Source: an uncultured Lachnospiraceae bacterium
GTDB lineage: Bacteria; Bacillota; Clostridia; Lachnospirales; Lachnospiraceae
DNA length: 8,578 nucleotides
NCBI GenBank assembly: GCA_902766655.1
Contig: CACXEL010000301.1
Coordinates: 1 to 8,578 of the forward strand
Reading direction: 5' to 3'
Numbering within the stretch: the stretch's first letter is position 1; each line of letters begins with the position of its first letter. Positions 6,580 through 8,578 of the stretch are shown piece by piece. Under the pieces are notes generated by a model. That model worked only from the letters and a program-made list of their open reading frames with translations, was not told the DNA's origin and ran no database searches. A program made the translations under genes and the position numbers.

Positions 6580-7918
6580 ACTGCTTCGCCATCCCGGCCT
6601 CAAGATAGCTTCGCTGGTGCTGGCATTTTTCATCTGGCTCGTGGTGGTCAATGTTTCGAACCCGGTCCAGGTCAGAACAATTACAGGCGTAAAGGTCAAT
6701 GTCTCGAACGCCTCCTATGTGGAGAGCCGCGGTCTGTCCTACAGGATCGAGAACGGGTTTGACACCATAGCCGTCACGGTCAAGGGCAACCGGTCGACCG
6801 TGGAGCGGCTGACGGCTGACCGGATCACCGCGACCGCCAACCTCACGCAGATCATAGATTTCGACTCCGACCCGGTCATGGTACCGCTGTATGTCACGGT
6901 GCCGAACGTGTCCGCCGAGAATGTGACGGCAGTACCGAGGAACATCGAGGTCGTCATTGAGGAGACAGTGACCAGAGAATTCGTGATCACGCCCACTGCG
7001 GGTTCGACGAAACCTCTCAACGGTTATGAGGTCGGAGATCTGACCTGCTCGCCCGAGAAGCTCACCATCCGCGGCCCTGTCAGTATTATCGACAAACTCG
7101 ACCGCGTCTCCGCCGCCGTGGATGTCACCAACCTCTCACGGGATACAGACCTCTCGCCGACCATGAGCATCTACGACAAGAACGGGGAGGTCCTCTCGGC
7201 GACCGAGATGTCTTATCTGAACATGAGTGTCAATGAGAGTGATGTGACGGTGCATGTGGACCTCTACAGAGTCCATGCCGGCGTGACCCTGGCCGGAGAG
7301 ACCAGCGGCGAGCCTGCCGCCGGCTTCCAGGTCGGGCAGGTGACCATCACGCCTGCGACCATATCCGTCGTGGGCAATCAGGAAGCGCTGGACGCCCTGG
7401 CTGACCAAAACGATACCATCACGATCGATGAGGCTTCCGAAGCGCTGAACGTCACTGGCGCCGACAGCGATCTTGATATCAACGTCGATATCCGGGAGTT
7501 CCTGCCGGACGGCATCAATCTGGCGGAGGACGTCAGCTATACTGCGGTCGTGACCATCCAGATCCTGCCCTATGGCAGCAAGTCCATCAGTTTTTCCACC
7601 AGGAACATCAAGGTGACGGGGCTGGCTGAGAACCTCAACAACGTCTTCAGCTCCGACCGGGTGGAGATCCGGGTGAGAGGTACGGATGAAGCGCTGGAAG
7701 CGCTTGACGCCTCCGGAATCACTGTGACGGCCAATCTGACCGGCTATGGCGTAGGTCAGGTAAATATACCGCTCTCTGTACAGCTGCCTGATGAGTGCGA
7801 ACTGGTGGAGGAAGTCTTTGCGGCGGCCACGATCACAGCGACGGAGAAGCCCGAGGAACGGCCGGAGAACACAGATCAGTCTGAGAACGGTCAGGCTGTG
7901 AACAATAATGAGGGCTGA
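6569..7918 (+). CDS. cdaR: CdaR, YbbR-domain regulator of CdaA
   Basis: CdaR is a membrane-anchored extracytoplasmic protein that binds CdaA and modulates c-di-AMP synthesis. The 449-residue product starts with a basic segment and one membrane anchor (about 11-30, LKIASLVLAFFIWLVVVNVS). Four beta-rich YbbR repeats follow at roughly 33-130, 134-230, 234-332 and 336-423; each holds a GY.VG-like or related segment and an I.V.G-type strand. Residues 424-449 form a polar, Asn/Glu-rich tail. Four repeats match the usual architecture of the family. An upstream in-frame ATG at 6530 would add 13 unrelated residues, so the ATG at 6569 is preferred: it is preceded by AAGGAAGGGA (6554-6563) and puts the basic segment and anchor at the N-terminus. 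Unlike many Firmicutes, glmM does not follow; the next gene encodes an HPr-family protein. Confidence 0.94.
   Translation: MKSRLLRHPGLKIASLVLAFFIWLVVVNVSNPVQVRTITGVKVNVSNASYVESRGLSYRIENGFDTIAVTVKGNRSTVERLTADRITATANLTQIIDFDSDPVMVPLYVTVPNVSAENVTAVPRNIEVVIEETVTREFVITPTAGSTKPLNGYEVGDLTCSPEKLTIRGPVSIIDKLDRVSAAVDVTNLSRDTDLSPTMSIYDKNGEVLSATEMSYLNMSVNESDVTVHVDLYRVHAGVTLAGETSGEPAAGFQVGQVTITPATISVVGNQEALDALADQNDTITIDEASEALNVTGADSDLDINVDIREFLPDGINLAEDVSYTAVVTIQILPYGSKSISFSTRNIKVTGLAENLNNVFSSDRVEIRVRGTDEALEALDASGITVTANLTGYGVGQVNIPLSVQLPDECELVEEVFAAATITATEKPEERPENTDQSENGQAVNNNEG
7881..7909 (+). promoter_or_regulatory. Possible promoter for the HPr gene inside the cdaR 3' end
   Basis: CTGAGA (7881-7886, four of six matches to TTGACA) and AATAAT (7904-7909, five of six matches to TATAAT) are spaced by 17 bases. 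Transcription would begin near 7916 and give a leader of about 120 bases. There is no extended -10. Matches of this quality occur by chance, so this is a candidate only. Confidence 0.3.
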
Positions 7919-7969
7919 CGCCCTGGCAATACAAAAGGGAAGATCCGGCACGCTCCGGGAGATACGGAG

Positions 7970-8014
7970 ATGCTGCCGACCCGTGGGGCGCATGGGAAGG
8001 ACACCCCGCAGCAT
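7970..8014 (+). other. Long-range inverted repeat in the HPr leader
   Basis: ATGCTGC (7970-7976) and GCAGCAT (8008-8014) are perfect complements. Within the loop GGGG (7985-7988) can pair with CCCC (8004-8007), which would stack on the outer stem. It ends 7 bases before the TGGAGGA ribosome binding site (8022-8028). No T-run follows, so it is not a terminator. The rest of the 117-base spacer (7919-8035) shows no gene. Confidence 0.35.
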
Positions 8015-8035
8015 TACTGAATGGAGGACAAAAGG

Positions 8036-8299
8036 ATGGTGACCAGATCTGTAGTCGTAAACAATGTGACGGGGCTTCATTTGAAACCGGCTGCCAACTT
8101 CTGCAAGGAAGCTATGAAATATAAGAGCCTGATCACGTTCACCTTCGAGAGCACCACGGCCAATGCCAAGAGCGTGCTTTCCGTTTTGGGTGCCTGTGTC
8201 AAATGCGGCGATACGATCGAGATCGTATGTGACGGTGTGGATGAGCAGGAAGCGCTGGACAATCTTGTGAAGGCCGTGGAGAGCGGCCTTGGAGAATGA
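8036..8299 (+). CDS. HPr-family phosphocarrier protein
   Basis: HPr carries phosphate from enzyme I to sugar-specific EII proteins of the phosphotransferase system. In Gram-positive bacteria it is also phosphorylated on Ser46 by HPr kinase for carbon catabolite control. From the ATG at 8036 the product is 87 residues, the usual length, and places His15 and Ser46 at their canonical numbers. The active-site segment is TGLHLKPAANF, so Leu16 and Lys17 replace the usual Ala16 and Arg17. The regulatory segment is NAKSVLSVLG. The alternative ATG at 8021 would add five residues and overlap the ribosome binding site TGGAGGA (8022-8028), so it is rejected. Being placed after cdaR rather than next to ptsI, it may be a second, regulatory HPr rather than the main PTS carrier; that is inference, and I leave the symbol blank. 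Confidence 0.93.
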   Translation: MVTRSVVVNNVTGLHLKPAANFCKEAMKYKSLITFTFESTTANAKSVLSVLGACVKCGDTIEIVCDGVDEQEALDNLVKAVESGLGE

Positions 8300-8319
8300 A
8301 GACAGAAGGGATAAGTTCT

Positions 8320-8578
8320 ATGGTAAGGGGTATTGGAAAAATAAAGGTTTCCGCTGCCGCTGTCGCGATGGCTGTCATTTTGACGGTCATGGGCACGGCA
8401 CTTCCGGCCATGGCCGCGGAGGCAGGCAGCGAATCTCAGGAAGTGAAGACTGAGGCGGCGGCCGCAGGGGAGAGCGGGTCCGACGCGCAGACCGCCTGGC
8501 CCGAGGATCCGACGATTTCCTCCACGGCGGCATGTCTCATTGACGCGAAAACGGGAGTCGTCCTTTACGGAAAGGCAA
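8320..8578 (+). CDS. D-alanyl-D-alanine carboxypeptidase (PBP5/DacF-like), 3' end missing
   Basis: The first 86 codons of a secreted peptidase S11 enzyme are present. Such low-molecular-weight penicillin-binding proteins trim the terminal D-Ala from peptidoglycan stem peptides. A signal peptide is clear: basic start MVRGIGKIK, hydrophobic core (about 10-28), and cleavage probably after ALPAMA or one residue later (32-33). A low-complexity Glu/Ala/Ser linker follows (about 34-60). Then STAACLIDAKTGVVLYGKA (67-85) matches the opening strand of the catalytic domain, usually written A.LID..TG.VLY.K. The SxxK, SxN and KTG active-site motifs lie beyond the window. The ATG at 8320 has AGAAGGG (8304-8310) nine bases upstream. 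An in-frame ATG at 8296 overlaps the HPr stop but has its GGAG only one base away, so it is less likely. Confidence 0.85.
   Translation, partial: MVRGIGKIKVSAAAVAMAVILTVMGTALPAMAAEAGSESQEVKTEAAAAGESGSDAQTAWPEDPTISSTAACLIDAKTGVVLYGKA

Noticed and set aside
5680..6699. 339-codon open frame on the - strand opposite cdaA
   Set aside because: It crosses the cdaA-cdaR junction opposite two well-supported genes and shows no domain.
8296..8319. Earlier start for the carboxypeptidase overlapping the HPr stop as ATGA
   Set aside because: The only nearby GGAG is one base from this ATG, too close to work well. The ATG at 8320 has better spacing and gives a normal signal peptide. Coupled initiation at 8296 cannot be fully excluded.

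Overview
The window looks like a G+C-rich member of the Clostridia, most likely Lachnospiraceae or a close relative. This rests on four things. The genes carry strong AGGAGG-type ribosome binding sites. The gene set is Gram-positive: stand-alone RecD2, CdaA/CdaR, and an HPr with the regulatory Ser46. The protein sequences have a Lachnospiraceae flavour. All genes lie on the + strand and are tightly packed. No RNA gene, mobile element or CRISPR array is visible.

Region 1 (1-4050) is a tight series. It starts with the 3' part of an mreB-family actin gene. recD2 (a RecD-like DNA helicase) follows with no intergenic base, and comF (a phosphoribosyltransferase-fold protein linked to DNA uptake) overlaps the end of recD2. 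Such spacing implies one transcript and translational coupling.

Region 2 (4051-5594) begins with a good promoter-like sequence inside the 3' end of comF and an 85-base leader with two possible hairpins. It then encodes two proteins I cannot assign to a named family: a 126-residue protein with two membrane helices and a 342-residue polytopic membrane protein with an acidic, tyrosine-rich cytoplasmic tail.

Region 3 (5595-7918) starts with two consecutive hairpins and an almost perfect Shine-Dalgarno sequence. It encodes cdaA, the membrane diadenylate cyclase that makes c-di-AMP, and cdaR, its extracytoplasmic YbbR-repeat partner, which overlaps cdaA by 11 bases. In many Firmicutes glmM follows cdaR; it does not here.

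Region 4 (7919-8578) has a short spacer, an HPr-family phosphocarrier gene with a Lys in place of the usual Arg17, and the first 86 codons of a secreted D-alanyl-D-alanine carboxypeptidase.

Taken together the window joins cell-shape and envelope functions (MreB, CdaA/CdaR, DD-carboxypeptidase), DNA maintenance and uptake (RecD2, ComF) and sugar-phosphotransfer signalling (HPr). The least explained part is the pair of membrane proteins placed directly before the c-di-AMP cyclase. I see no clear case for a wholly new defence or mobile system.
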